Origin: a sulfur-oxidizing endosymbiont of Gigantopelta aegis
GTDB taxonomy: Bacteria; Pseudomonadota; Gammaproteobacteria; GRL18
Length of the DNA stretch: 64,000 bases
NCBI RefSeq assembly: GCF_016097415.1
Contig: NZ_JAEHGE010000001.1
Location: 1,098,914-1,162,913 of the forward strand
Direction of reading: 5' to 3'
Numbering within the stretch: position 1 is the stretch's first letter; the number at the start of each line of letters is the position of its first letter. The notes beneath the pieces are model-generated. The model had not been told where the DNA came from and ran no database searches. It worked only from the letters and a program-made list of their open reading frames with translations. Both the position numbers and the translations under genes were made by a program. Positions 37,354 through 46,974 of this stretch are shown piece after piece.

Positions 37354-38895
37354 GTGGCAGACTTTGAAACTCCCGAGATAAGAGAATATCCAATCGTTCC
37401 CCTGATTAAAAAGGATGAAATGGCTGGTAATGGACCGTTCGTTTCACGAGCGGAATTTGATACCGATCTTGGCTATCCTGGCGAATTGCCAGAAGACTGG
37501 AAAGAAAAAACACTGGACAAAATGGGCGACTTATTAGGTAAGTATCGTTCACTTCAAGTGTTTATGGATTCGTGCATGAAATGTGGCGCATGTACTGATA
37601 AATGTCACTATTTTATTGGTACGGGTGATCCTAAAAACATGCCTGTTGCTCGTCAGGATCTGATGCGCAAAGTATATCGCCGTTATTTTACTTTTGCAGG
37701 TAAATATTTTCCTAAATTAGTCGGTGCAGTTGATTTAACCGAAGATGTACTGGATGAATGGTATAACTATTATCACCAGTGTTCTGAATGTCGTCGTTGT
37801 TCAGTATTCTGTCCTATGGGTATTGATACCGCTGAAGTCACCATGGCTGCTCGTGAAATACTGGCCAATGTCGGTAAGGCGCAAAAGTACTCAAACCAAA
37901 TTATTCAGAAAGTCTTCAAAATTGGTAATAACCTGGGTTTGCCTGGCAAAGCACTTAAGGGCATTCTTGAAGATCTTGAAGAAGAAGTCGAAGAAGATAC
38001 TGGCGTACCAGTGAAGTTTCACATGGATAAAGAGGGCGTTGATGCCTTATTAATGACCCCATCTGCTGATTTCTTTGCTGAGCCGCATATTGATGGTTTG
38101 ATTGGCTATGGTAAAGTACTTCACGAACTGGGTATTACTTGGACTGTGAGCTCTGAAGCATCTGAAGCTGCCAACTTTGGTTTATTTATTGGTAGTTATG
38201 AAAATATTCAGCGCATTTCAATGCGTATTCGTGAAGCGGCTATTAAGTTAAAAGTTAAACGCATCATTTTTGGTGAGTGTGGACACGCATGGCGTGTTGG
38301 CTACAGCTTTCTCAATACGCTAGCAGGTCCTTTTGACTTCCTCGATCAGAATTATCCAATTCCACAACATATTCTTGAAGTCACATCAGGTGCCTTGGAT
38401 GCGGGTAAGCTGCGCATGAATAAAGCAGAAAATGATCATTTAACCATGACTTTTCATGATTCATGTAATATTGCTCGTGCCTCGCGTATGGGCGATAAGC
38501 CGGGTGGTCAGTTTGATATTCCTCGTGCAGTGATTAAGGCTTCATGTAATAACTATGTCGATATGAATTCAGATACCATTAAAGACGCAACCTTTTGTTG
38601 TGGTGGCGGTGGTGGTTTGTTGACTGATGATTTAATGGAACTTCGTATTAAAGGTGCTCTTCCAAGAATGGAAGCGTATAAACAAGTAACAGAAGAAAGT
38701 GGCGTAACCAATGTGGCAGCAATTTGTGCCATTTGTAAGAGTCAGTTTACTAAAACATTACCTTATTTTGGCTTTGAAATGGATGCCATTATGAGTGTTC
38801 ACCAACTAGTCAGTGAAGCAATTGTCATGACAGAAAGTGAACAGGAAAAAGATTTAGATGGTGAAGAAAAGCCAGAAACAGAGTCTGAAACTTAG
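37354..38895 (+). CDS. dsrK: DsrK, HdrD-like Fe-S catalytic subunit of DsrMKJOP
   Basis: 513 residues, GTG start with TGAGGA upstream. Two ferredoxin-type motifs (CMKCGACTDKCHYF and CSECRRCSVFCPMG) are followed by CCG-type domains (ATFCCGGGGGLLTDDL) that carry the special cubane cluster of HdrD/DsrK. It acts on the DsrC disulfide/trisulfide on the cytoplasmic side. The C-terminal ~25 residues are acidic. Confidence 0.95.
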   Translation: MADFETPEIREYPIVPLIKKDEMAGNGPFVSRAEFDTDLGYPGELPEDWKEKTLDKMGDLLGKYRSLQVFMDSCMKCGACTDKCHYFIGTGDPKNMPVARQDLMRKVYRRYFTFAGKYFPKLVGAVDLTEDVLDEWYNYYHQCSECRRCSVFCPMGIDTAEVTMAAREILANVGKAQKYSNQIIQKVFKIGNNLGLPGKALKGILEDLEEEVEEDTGVPVKFHMDKEGVDALLMTPSADFFAEPHIDGLIGYGKVLHELGITWTVSSEASEAANFGLFIGSYENIQRISMRIREAAIKLKVKRIIFGECGHAWRVGYSFLNTLAGPFDFLDQNYPIPQHILEVTSGALDAGKLRMNKAENDHLTMTFHDSCNIARASRMGDKPGGQFDIPRAVIKASCNNYVDMNSDTIKDATFCCGGGGGLLTDDLMELRIKGALPRMEAYKQVTEESGVTNVAAICAICKSQFTKTLPYFGFEMDAIMSVHQLVSEAIVMTESEQEKDLDGEEKPETESET

Positions 38896-38981
38896 GCTCT
38901 CGTTTTAAATTTTTAACGTATTTTAAGAATGAACATTGCAATATTAAATTGCACCAAACTTAGCTTGATAGGAGAACATTA

Positions 38982-40964
38982 ATGTCAACTGCTGATACAG
39001 CTCCGAATGCAGAGAAACTAACCAACACACGTTACGAGGAAACTCGGTTAGATCATACGGGAACACAAGAGTGGGATGCCTGGACTGACAATATTTTTCA
39101 GGCTAGCTGGACACATAAATGTCCAACCTACATTAATAGAACACCACCTTGTCAGGGCAGTTGTCCTTCAGGCGAAGATATTCGCGGCTGGTTGGACATC
39201 ATGCGCGGTATGGAAAAGCCAACTGATGAAAACATGACTCGTGATGAGTATGCTTTCAGACGTTCTACTGATGCTAACCCGTTCCCTTCAGTGATGGGGC
39301 GTGTTTGTCCAGCACCTTGTGAAGACGGTTGTAACCGTAATGAACTTGATGACAATGTTGGTATTAACTCTGTTGAGCAATACATTGGTGATTCTGCTAA
39401 AGACGCTGGTTATAAATTTAAAGTGGCTGACCAAGAAAGTGGTAAGAAAGTTGCCATCATTGGTGGCGGACCCGCTGGCCTAGCCGCAGCATACCAACTA
39501 CGTCGTATTGGTCATGGTTGTACAGTGTTTGATGACCATGCTGAACTTGGCGGTATGATGATGTACGGTATTCCTGGCTATCGTGTACCACGTGATACGC
39601 TACATCACGAAATGAATCGTATTGTAGAAATGGGTGTTGAAGTTAAACTTAATACACGTATCGGTACTGATATCACTGTTGAACAACTTGAAAAAGATTA
39701 TGATGCTATCCTTTGGGCAATCGGCTGTAAAGAAGGCCGTGGTCTACCCATTGATGGTTTTGATGAAGCACCGAACTGTATTAGTGGTGTTGCTTTTCTT
39801 GAAGCGTTTAACGATGGTCGGTTAAAAGTTTCATCTGAGAAAGTCGTCTGTATTGGTGGTGGTGATACCTCAATCGATGTGGCATCTGTTGCTCGTCGTT
39901 TAGGTAATATTACTAATATCGCAGAGAAAGATTTTGCAGAAAATGTTGTTTTGGGTCATACCGCTCATGATGTTGCTGATTCAGCGAAGAAAGATGGCGC
40001 AGAAGTGACTTTATTATCACGCTCTTCCATCGAAAATATGCCTGCGGCACAGCATGAAATTGACGATGCTTTACGTGAAGGTGTAACAATCACTGGCTGT
40101 GTTAGCCCTATTGCAGTTGTTAGAGACGAAAGTGGTCGTGCTACAGCCCTACGTGTTATCAAACTTGAAGCAGATGGTAAAACAGAGATTGAAGGTTCTG
40201 AATACGATATCGAAGCGACATTGATTGTTTCTGCGATTGGTCAAAAAGGTGACATGGCTGGTATCGAAGAGATGGATAATGGTCGCGGCTTCATTGATGG
40301 TGATGCACATTACCAAGTTAAAGGTAAGCCTGGTCACTTCCTTGCCGGTGATATCGTACGTCCTCACTTGCTAACAACTGCAATTGGTCAAGCATCTATT
40401 GCTGCTGAAACAATTCATCATTATTTTACTAATAAAGACGAAGACCTTAGAAAGCGTCCTAAAGTAGATAAACACACTTTCTCTTTAGAGAAAAAATTAG
40501 ATGATACTGGTTTAGCTCCAGATGCCTCTCCAGTACATGGCCATGATAGTGTTCGTGGTTCTGATACTGAAAACTTTGCTATCCACAACTATGAAAACCG
40601 TTCTTCAAATGACATTATCAGTCATGATAAATTGTTTTTAGGCCACTTTGAATATGAGCCACGTCACGTACGTGACACAATTGATGTCGATTCAGAAGAA
40701 GTATTGGGTCACTTTGCAGAACGCCTAGTTGCTCTTACAGAAGAAGATGTCGTTGAAGAGTCCAAACGTTGTATGAGTTGTGGTATGTGTTTTGAGTGTG
40801 ATAACTGTGTTATCTACTGTCCTCAAGATGCTGTTTTGAAAACACCTAAGGATCAATCTACCACTGGTCGTTATGTTTATACGGATTATGACAAGTGTAT
40901 TGGTTGTCACATCTGTAAAGATGTTTGTCCAACAGGTTACATTGATATGGGATTAGGTGATTAA
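38982..40964 (+). CDS. dsrL: DsrL, NAD(P)H-linked Fe-S flavoprotein
   Basis: 660 residues, GltD-like. The N-terminal Fe-S region has PPCQGSCPSGEDIRGW and CPAPCEDGCNRNE. The FAD fold follows (VAIIGGGPAGLAAAYQL), then the NAD(P) fold (VVCIGGGDTSIDVAS). The C-terminus carries two [4Fe-4S] ferredoxin motifs (CMSCGMCFECDNCVIYCP, CIGCHICKDVCPTG). DsrL is essential for oxidation of stored sulfur and couples DsrAB to NAD(P). Its place between dsrK and dsrJ is the A. vinosum order. Confidence 0.95.
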   Translation: MSTADTAPNAEKLTNTRYEETRLDHTGTQEWDAWTDNIFQASWTHKCPTYINRTPPCQGSCPSGEDIRGWLDIMRGMEKPTDENMTRDEYAFRRSTDANPFPSVMGRVCPAPCEDGCNRNELDDNVGINSVEQYIGDSAKDAGYKFKVADQESGKKVAIIGGGPAGLAAAYQLRRIGHGCTVFDDHAELGGMMMYGIPGYRVPRDTLHHEMNRIVEMGVEVKLNTRIGTDITVEQLEKDYDAILWAIGCKEGRGLPIDGFDEAPNCISGVAFLEAFNDGRLKVSSEKVVCIGGGDTSIDVASVARRLGNITNIAEKDFAENVVLGHTAHDVADSAKKDGAEVTLLSRSSIENMPAAQHEIDDALREGVTITGCVSPIAVVRDESGRATALRVIKLEADGKTEIEGSEYDIEATLIVSAIGQKGDMAGIEEMDNGRGFIDGDAHYQVKGKPGHFLAGDIVRPHLLTTAIGQASIAAETIHHYFTNKDEDLRKRPKVDKHTFSLEKKLDDTGLAPDASPVHGHDSVRGSDTENFAIHNYENRSSNDIISHDKLFLGHFEYEPRHVRDTIDVDSEEVLGHFAERLVALTEEDVVEESKRCMSCGMCFECDNCVIYCPQDAVLKTPKDQSTTGRYVYTDYDKCIGCHICKDVCPTGYIDMGLGD

Positions 40965-41016
40965 TATCACCTTGTTCTTAAGCCGTAATCTTGAGTCAGT
41001 AAGTAGGAGAATAAAT

Positions 41017-41598
41017 GTGTGGTTGCAACTAAATTTTAACTTTAGTTTTGACTCTTTTTTTCAAAAGAGTCTGCACAAATTGCCACTCGCAGTTGCGGGG
41101 CTGGCTTTAATTGCTAGCTTCAGTACTGTTAATGCCAATGAAGTTGAACAGGATGAACTGGGGCCGAAAATAACATTTCCGGAATTTGGTGACAAGAAAT
41201 GCGTATTACCCGAAGAGGAAATGCGTCGCAGACATCCTGATCTACTTAAGCATGACAGAATTAATACTCTGCGCGAAGGTATTCGGGTTAAAGCGGATGG
41301 CAAAGCACTTGATGGCAGCCTGAAGCAATGTATAAATTGTCATGCTACCAAAGACGAAAATAACAAATATGTTCGTATCGATAACGATGAACATTTTTGT
41401 GCCTCTTGTCATAAATATGCAGCGGTGACAATTGATTGTTTCCAGTGCCATAGAGACATTCCAGAGGGCAGTGGTGATTTTCATGCACTGACCAATCATA
41501 AGGGTACTAACTATACTAATCTGGTACCAGGTACTTATAGTTTGACTGTTAAGGATGTGGCTAATATGGCCCCTGAGGTTCGTTCAGATGATAACTAA
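41017..41598 (+). CDS. dsrJ: DsrJ, triheme cytochrome c of DsrMKJOP
   Basis: About 193 residues. GTG at 41017 is preferred over ATG 40957 because TAGGAGA lies 8 bases upstream and the earlier start would overlap dsrL. An uncleaved or cleaved signal sequence (LPLAVAGLALIASFSTVNA) directs it to the periplasm. Three haem motifs are seen: CINCH, CASCH and CFQCH. DsrJ is the periplasmic electron-transfer subunit. The gene end overlaps dsrO by 11 bases. Confidence 0.95.
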   Translation: MWLQLNFNFSFDSFFQKSLHKLPLAVAGLALIASFSTVNANEVEQDELGPKITFPEFGDKKCVLPEEEMRRRHPDLLKHDRINTLREGIRVKADGKALDGSLKQCINCHATKDENNKYVRIDNDEHFCASCHKYAAVTIDCFQCHRDIPEGSGDFHALTNHKGTNYTNLVPGTYSLTVKDVANMAPEVRSDDN

Positions 41599-42373
41599 TA
41601 ACGAAAATAATAATAAAGATGATAATGCAGTCTCTTGTGAAAATGAGAATAAAGTAACATCATCTCGCCGGAATTTTATTTTCGGTACAGTTGCTGCAGC
41701 CGGAGCTACAATTGCTCCCGGAATGATGTTATATCAAACCGCCAATGCAGCCCGTTCACTGGATAAACCAGCATCATCAAATGTTCGTTGGGGTATGCTT
41801 GTTGATACCACCAAGGACGTTGACTGGAACAAATGTGTCGAAGCCTGTAATAAAGAACATGGCTTAGGTAATGAAACTGAATCTAGAGATGACCAAAAAA
41901 CACAATATATTCGTGTTGTTGATGTAAAGAATAAAGGTACTGGCTATAGTATGTCCTTGCCGGTGATGTGTCAGCATTGCGAAAGTGCTCCCTGTGTTGA
42001 TGTTTGTCCTACCGGCGCATCAATGAAGCGTGAAGATGGCATTGTTTTAGTTGATCGTCATCGTTGTATTGGTTGTCGTTATTGTATGATGGCTTGTCCC
42101 TATAAGGCTCGCTCTTTTGTACATGAAACATTAACAAATCAAGCTGAAAGTACGCCTCGCGGTAAAGGTTGTGTGGAATCTTGCAATATGTGTGTCAACC
42201 GTATTGATAAAGGACTACAACCTGCCTGTGTTGAAGCAAGTGATGGTGGGATTATTTTTGGTGACTTAAATGATGCTGAAAGCCCCATTTCTAAGATTCT
42301 TGCTAAGCAAGGCGGCAAGCAAATTCGTGCTGATCTTAAATTAAATACTGGCGTTTATTACCAGGGCATTTAA
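41588..42373 (+). CDS. dsrO: DsrO, periplasmic Fe-S subunit of DsrMKJOP
   Basis: About 261 residues from ATG 41588; an in-frame ATG at 41555 would overlap dsrJ further. A Tat signal (SSRRNFIFGTVAAAGATIAPG) exports the folded protein. Four cluster motifs follow: CVEACNKEHG, CQHCESAPCVDVCPTGA, CIGCRYCMMACPYKAR and CVESCNMCVNRI. It passes electrons between DsrJ and DsrP. Confidence 0.95.
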   Translation: MITNNENNNKDDNAVSCENENKVTSSRRNFIFGTVAAAGATIAPGMMLYQTANAARSLDKPASSNVRWGMLVDTTKDVDWNKCVEACNKEHGLGNETESRDDQKTQYIRVVDVKNKGTGYSMSLPVMCQHCESAPCVDVCPTGASMKREDGIVLVDRHRCIGCRYCMMACPYKARSFVHETLTNQAESTPRGKGCVESCNMCVNRIDKGLQPACVEASDGGIIFGDLNDAESPISKILAKQGGKQIRADLKLNTGVYYQGI

Positions 42374-42468
42374 TTTTAAATATCTTCCGGAATTCATTAT
42401 TGGATCTTCCGGAAGTATTCATCGTATTAGTCTTAACCACTTAATACCTGGTGTAACGAGTAAAAAAA

Positions 42469-43671
42469 ATGAAAAAATTACACTTTCTTGAAGTAGAAGG
42501 GAATACCAAAGGGTTTTATACCTTTCTTGGCATCTTTGGACTGGTTTCTTTAGTTGGCCTTCTTTCAGCCTACTATATGGAACATCATGGCCATTATGTT
42601 ACCGGCATGAGTAATCAAGTCGTCTGGGGAACGCCTCATGTTTTTGCAATCTTTTTAATTGTTGCCGCTTCCGGGGCGTTAAATGTTGCATCCATTTCCT
42701 CTGTTTTTGCTAAGACTGCTTATAAGCCCCTAGCCCGTTTGTCGGGTATGCTTGCGATGGCATTATTGGCTGGTGGTCTAGTTGTTCTACTGCTTGATTT
42801 AGGACGTCCTGACCGATTAATCGTTGCGATGACTGAATTTAATTTCGTGTCTATTTTTACCTGGAATATCTTCTTGTATACCGGTTTTATGGGTATTGTT
42901 GGTATTTATTTATGGACGATGATGGACAGACCTTATAATAGTTTAACTAAGAAAGCAGGCATGGCCGCTTTTATCTGGCGTCTTATCCTAACCACTGGTA
43001 CCGGCTCTATTTTTGGTTTCCTTGTCGCACGTGAAGCGTATGACTCAGCTTTATTAGCGCCAATGTTTATTGTTATGTCTTTCTCTTTCGGTTTGGCATT
43101 CTTCATGTTAGTGCTTATGGGTAGCTATAAGACAACAGAAAGAGAACTGGGTGATTATATTGTTAATCGTTTAAAGAACCTCTTAGGTGTATTTGTTGCT
43201 GCTGTTTTATATTTCGTCATTGTTTATCACACAACGAACTTATATTCGGCTGACCATAGAGATGTCACATTGTTTATTTTAAGTAATGGTGGTATTTATA
43301 CTTTCTTATTCTGGGTTGTGCAAATTGTTTTAGGCTCTTTATTACCTTTAGTACTTTTATATGGACCAACAGGAAAAAATCGCACTATGATTGGCCTTGC
43401 TTCGGCACTGATTATTATTGGTGGTTTAGCTCAGCTTTATGTCATCATCGTCGGTGGTCAGGCTTACCCAATGCATTTATTCCCAGGCATGGAAGTGAGC
43501 AGCTCTTTTTATGATGGTGTTGTTGCTTCTTATTCACCTTCACTTCCTGAGTTTCTATTAGGCTTTGGTGGTGTTGGCATTACATTGCTTCTAGTGACCG
43601 TTGCTGTAGCGGCATTAAAATTCTTACCTGCTAGTCTGGCAGATGAAGTGGCTAATCCACATAGTAAATAA
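42469..43671 (+). CDS. dsrP: DsrP, NrfD-like membrane subunit of DsrMKJOP
   Basis: 400 residues, about ten membrane helices. The N-terminus is KKLHFLEVEGNTKGFYTFLGIFGLVSLVGL, and a conserved LLLDLGRPDRLIVAM segment follows helix 3, typical of NrfD/PsrC quinone-reactive proteins. Last gene of the operon; a terminator follows 20 bases later. Confidence 0.95.
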   Translation: MKKLHFLEVEGNTKGFYTFLGIFGLVSLVGLLSAYYMEHHGHYVTGMSNQVVWGTPHVFAIFLIVAASGALNVASISSVFAKTAYKPLARLSGMLAMALLAGGLVVLLLDLGRPDRLIVAMTEFNFVSIFTWNIFLYTGFMGIVGIYLWTMMDRPYNSLTKKAGMAAFIWRLILTTGTGSIFGFLVAREAYDSALLAPMFIVMSFSFGLAFFMLVLMGSYKTTERELGDYIVNRLKNLLGVFVAAVLYFVIVYHTTNLYSADHRDVTLFILSNGGIYTFLFWVVQIVLGSLLPLVLLYGPTGKNRTMIGLASALIIIGGLAQLYVIIVGGQAYPMHLFPGMEVSSSFYDGVVASYSPSLPEFLLGFGGVGITLLLVTVAVAALKFLPASLADEVANPHSK

Positions 43672-43691
43672 AGTCTTCTTTATTGCTTAAT

Positions 43692-43719
43692 AAAAAAACC
43701 GGCTTATGCCGGTTTTTTT
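43692..43719 (+). terminator. Rho-independent terminator of the dsr operon
   Basis: AAAACCGGC, loop TTAT, GCCGG and a run of seven T. Strong GC-rich stem with flanking A- and T-tracts, 20 bases after the dsrP stop. Confidence 0.9.
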
Positions 43720-44054
43720 ATGCGTATTGATTAAGTTTGCATGTTGCTATATTTGAGCTGACCTGATGTGTCAACACTTTTCCGGACAGTTTTCTAAATA
43801 TTTTTTTGGCTGTTTCAAGTGATTTTTGTCATTTTGTATTTCCTATCATTTTAGTTTCTCATGTTAACTTTAAACAGATGAAGAGAAAGGGCTTTGCCCT
43901 CTGGAACGATAGAGCCGTTCCATTCACCCAAGGTATTTTCACAACGGTAATGATCCTGTTACAATATCTTCACGGCACAGGCTGAGGAGCCGATGGCCGT
44001 CAACGGTAATGGGCGGCATTTATGTCGCCTTTTACCCCTCTTCAATCAATCGAT

Positions 44055-44918
44055 TTAAGCTATTTCCTGCTGTATTTCATAATCGACTGGTGACAAATAA
44101 TCATTAGCCGAATGAAGTCGCTCCCGATTATAAAATACCTCAATATATTCAAATATTGCCTGCTTTGCTTCTACTCTGGTTTTGAATCGACAATGGTGCG
44201 TCAATTCAGTTTTCAAACTATGAAAGAAGCTCTCTGATACAGCATTGTCCCAGCAATTTCCTTTGCGGCTCATAGACTGAATTATGTTATGATCCGACAA
44301 TATTTTTCTATGACTATCAGATGCATATTGGCTACCTCGGTCAGTATGCCAAAGCAATCCATCCATTGGTTTACGCTTCCATATGGCCATCAGTAAAGCA
44401 TCATTGACTAGCTTGGCTTTCATTCGCTCATCCATCGACCAGCCAACAATTTGCCTAGAGAATAAGTCAATGACAACCGCTAAATATAACCAGCCTTCCT
44501 TGGTGGCAATATAGGTAATATCACCCACATAGTAGCGATCAGGTTGAGAGACAGTAAACTCTCTTTCCAGTAAATTTGGAGATATACGCTTATTATGCTT
44601 GGAATTAGTCGTCGCTTTAAAGCGTCTCTTCGTTTTACAAAACAAACCGGCTTTTTTCATTAATCGACCAATTCTCCGGCGGCTTATATGAACGCCTTTT
44701 TCAGCCAGTTTTCTTTTTAAGACGACGGGTTCCATAAGTCTTGCGACTGTCTTCAAACAGTTTTTTAGCTGCTCAGTAAGCGCTTCATTTTCTTTCTCTC
44801 TATCCGTTTTAGGAGAGCTAACCCAATCATAATAGCAACTACGGGAAACATCCATAAAACGGCACAGAATCGTTACCGGGTAATCTTTAGCCTGATCAGT
44901 TATCCATGCGTACTTCAC
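44055..44918 (-). CDS. IS3-family orfB transposase of copy 3, open frame of 287 residues
   Basis: The only copy with one uninterrupted frame from the GTG ([15 protein letters not shown]) to the end. DDE residues are in [19 protein letters not shown] and [15 protein letters not shown]. Residues about 55-70 ([15 protein letters not shown]) read out of the expected frame, because one A-run is short and a later one is long by one base. It may thus be inactive, or the true sequence may differ. Confidence 0.8.
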   Translation of the reverse strand: MKYAWITDQAKDYPVTILCRFMDVSRSCYYDWVSSPKTDREKENEALTEQLKNCLKTVARLMEPVVLKRKLAEKGVHISRRRIGRLMKKAGLFCKTKRRFKATTNSKHNKRISPNLLEREFTVSQPDRYYVGDITYIATKEGWLYLAVVIDLFSRQIVGWSMDERMKAKLVNDALLMAIWKRKPMDGLLWHTDRGSQYASDSHRKILSDHNIIQSMSRKGNCWDNAVSESFFHSLKTELTHHCRFKTRVEAKQAIFEYIEVFYNRERLHSANDYLSPVDYEIQQEIA

Positions 44919-45154
44919 AAAGTTTCCCTTGCAAAGTACGCTGTGGCCTTTTTAATAAATCACGCTCCTGAATCACTTTTGCCAATTCTTTTTCAGACGT
45001 TTTACTTCATCATAAATGTGTTCATCACTTCTATTGGCTACCGTCTTCACCGGTTTGGAATATTTACTGATCCAGGTATGTAGAGTATTAATGTGGCTAT
45101 ACTTAACCGGACACACAACTTAAAATAACTAAAAGATAAAAAGTGTGACCTAAA

Positions 45155-45317
45155 ATGAATGATCAAACAAAAAAACCGAATAAAAGCTATACATCAGAAT
45201 TTAAAGAATCAGCTGTCAAATTAGCTAATGAGACGGATCAACCCGTTTCTCAGACTGCCAGGGAGCTAGGTGTTAATGTAAATACTCTACATACCTGGAT
45301 CAGTAAATATTCCAAAC
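45155..45317 (+). pseudogene. orfA 5' fragment of copy 4
   Basis: Encodes MNDQTKKPNKSY to the helix-turn-helix ISKYSK, then enters the inserted copy 5. The remainder of orfA is at 48490-48650. Confidence 0.85.
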
Positions 45318-46835
45318 TAATGTGGCTATACTTAACCGGACACACAACTTAAAATAACTAAAAGATAAAAAGTGTGACCTAAAATGAATGATCAAACAAA
45401 AAACCGAATAAAAGCTATACATCAGAATTTAAAGAATCAGCTGTCAAATTAGCTAATGAGACGGATCAACCCGTTTCTCAGACTGCCAGGGAGCTAGGTG
45501 TTAATGTAAATACTCTACATACCTGGATCAGTAAATATTCCAAACCGGTGAAGACGGTAGCCAATAGAAGTGATGAACACATTTATGATGAAGTAAAACG
45601 TCTGAAAAAAGAATTGGCAAAAGTGATTCAGGAGCGTGATTTATTAAAAAGGCCACAGCGTACTTTGCAAGGGAAACTTTGTGAAGTACGCATGGATAAC
45701 TGATCAGGCTAAAGATTACCCGGTAACGATTCTGTGCCGTTTTATGGATGTTTCCCGTAGTTGCTATTATTATGATTGGGTTAGCTCTCCTAAAACGGAT
45801 AGAGAGAAAGAAAATGAAGCGCTTACTGAGCAGCTAAAAAACTGTTTGAAGACAGTCGCAAGACTTATGGAACCCGTCGTCTTAAAAGAAAACTGGCTGA
45901 AAAAGGCGTTCATATAAGCCGCCGGAGAATTGGTCGATTAATGAAAAAAGCCGGTTTGTTTTGTAAAACGAAGAGACGCTTTAAAGCGACGACTAATTCC
46001 AAGCATAATAAGCGTATATCTCCAAATTTACTGGAAAGAGAGTTTACTGTCTCTCAACCTGATCGCTACTATGTGGGTGATATTACCTATATTGCCACCA
46101 AGGAAGGCTGGTTATATTTAGCGGTTGTCATTGACTTATTCTCTAGGCAAATTGTTGGCTGGTCGATGGATGAGCGAATGAAAGCCAAGCTAGTCAATGA
46201 TGCTTTACTGATGGCCATATGGAAGCGTAAACCAATGGATGGATTGCTTTGGCATACTGACCGAGGTAGCCAATATGCATCTGATAGTCATAGAAAAATA
46301 TTGTCGGATCATAACATAATTCAGTCTATGAGCCGCAAAGGAAATTGCTGGGACAATGCTGTATCAGAGAGCTTCTTTCATAGTTTGAAAACTGAATTGA
46401 CGCACCATTGTCGATTCAAAACCAGAGTAGAAGCAAAGCAGGCAATATTTGAATATATTGAGGTATTTTATAATCGGGAGCGACTTCATTCGGCTAATGA
46501 TTATTTGTCACCAGTCGATTATGAAATACAGCAGGAAATAGCTTAAATCGATTGATTGAAGAGGGGTAAAGGCGACATAAATGCCGCCCATTACCGTTGA
46601 CGGCCATCGGCTCCTCAGCCTGTGCCGTGAAGATATTGTAACAGGATCATTACCGTTGTGAAAATACCTTGGGTGAATGGAACGGCTCTATCGTTCCAGA
46701 GGGCAAAGCCCTTTCTCTTCATCTGTTTAAAGTTAACATGAGAAACTAAAATGATAGGAAATACAAAATGACAAAAATCACTTGAAACAGCCAAAAAATA
46801 TTTAGAAAACTGTCCGGAAAAGTGTTGACACATCA
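45318..46835 (+). mobile_element. IS3-family copy 5
   Basis: Full length, about 1518 bp. orfA starts at 45384 and is frameshifted at the first A-run (six A against seven in copy 4). orfB is at 45681-46546 in two frames. The tail from 46547 to the end is non-coding. Confidence 0.92.
45681..46546 (+). pseudogene. IS3-family orfB of copy 5, frameshifted
   Basis: The N-terminal part reads to [13 protein letters not shown] and stops at 45917. The catalytic part resumes at 45941 and is open to 46546. It also carries an extra TAT codon (CYYYDW against CYYDW). Confidence 0.85.
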
Positions 46836-46974
46836 CAATGGCTTTATCTGACTACGCTGACTCAAGAGTTTATTATGTGCACTTTCAGCGTGGTTTCAAA
46901 AAGCGTGGCCGCCCTATAAATATTTATTGGACAGACTTTTTAAATGCTTTTATGCTATATTGTAGTTCCTGAAT
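46836..46974 (+). other. 139-bp passenger of the composite transposon
   Basis: Unlike any other part of the window. It contains an open frame of 44 residues (46838-46972, MALSDYADSRVYYVHFQRGF at the start) and a promoter-like TATGCTATAT stretch near its right border, pointing into copy 6. Whether it is coding cannot be told. Confidence 0.5.
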
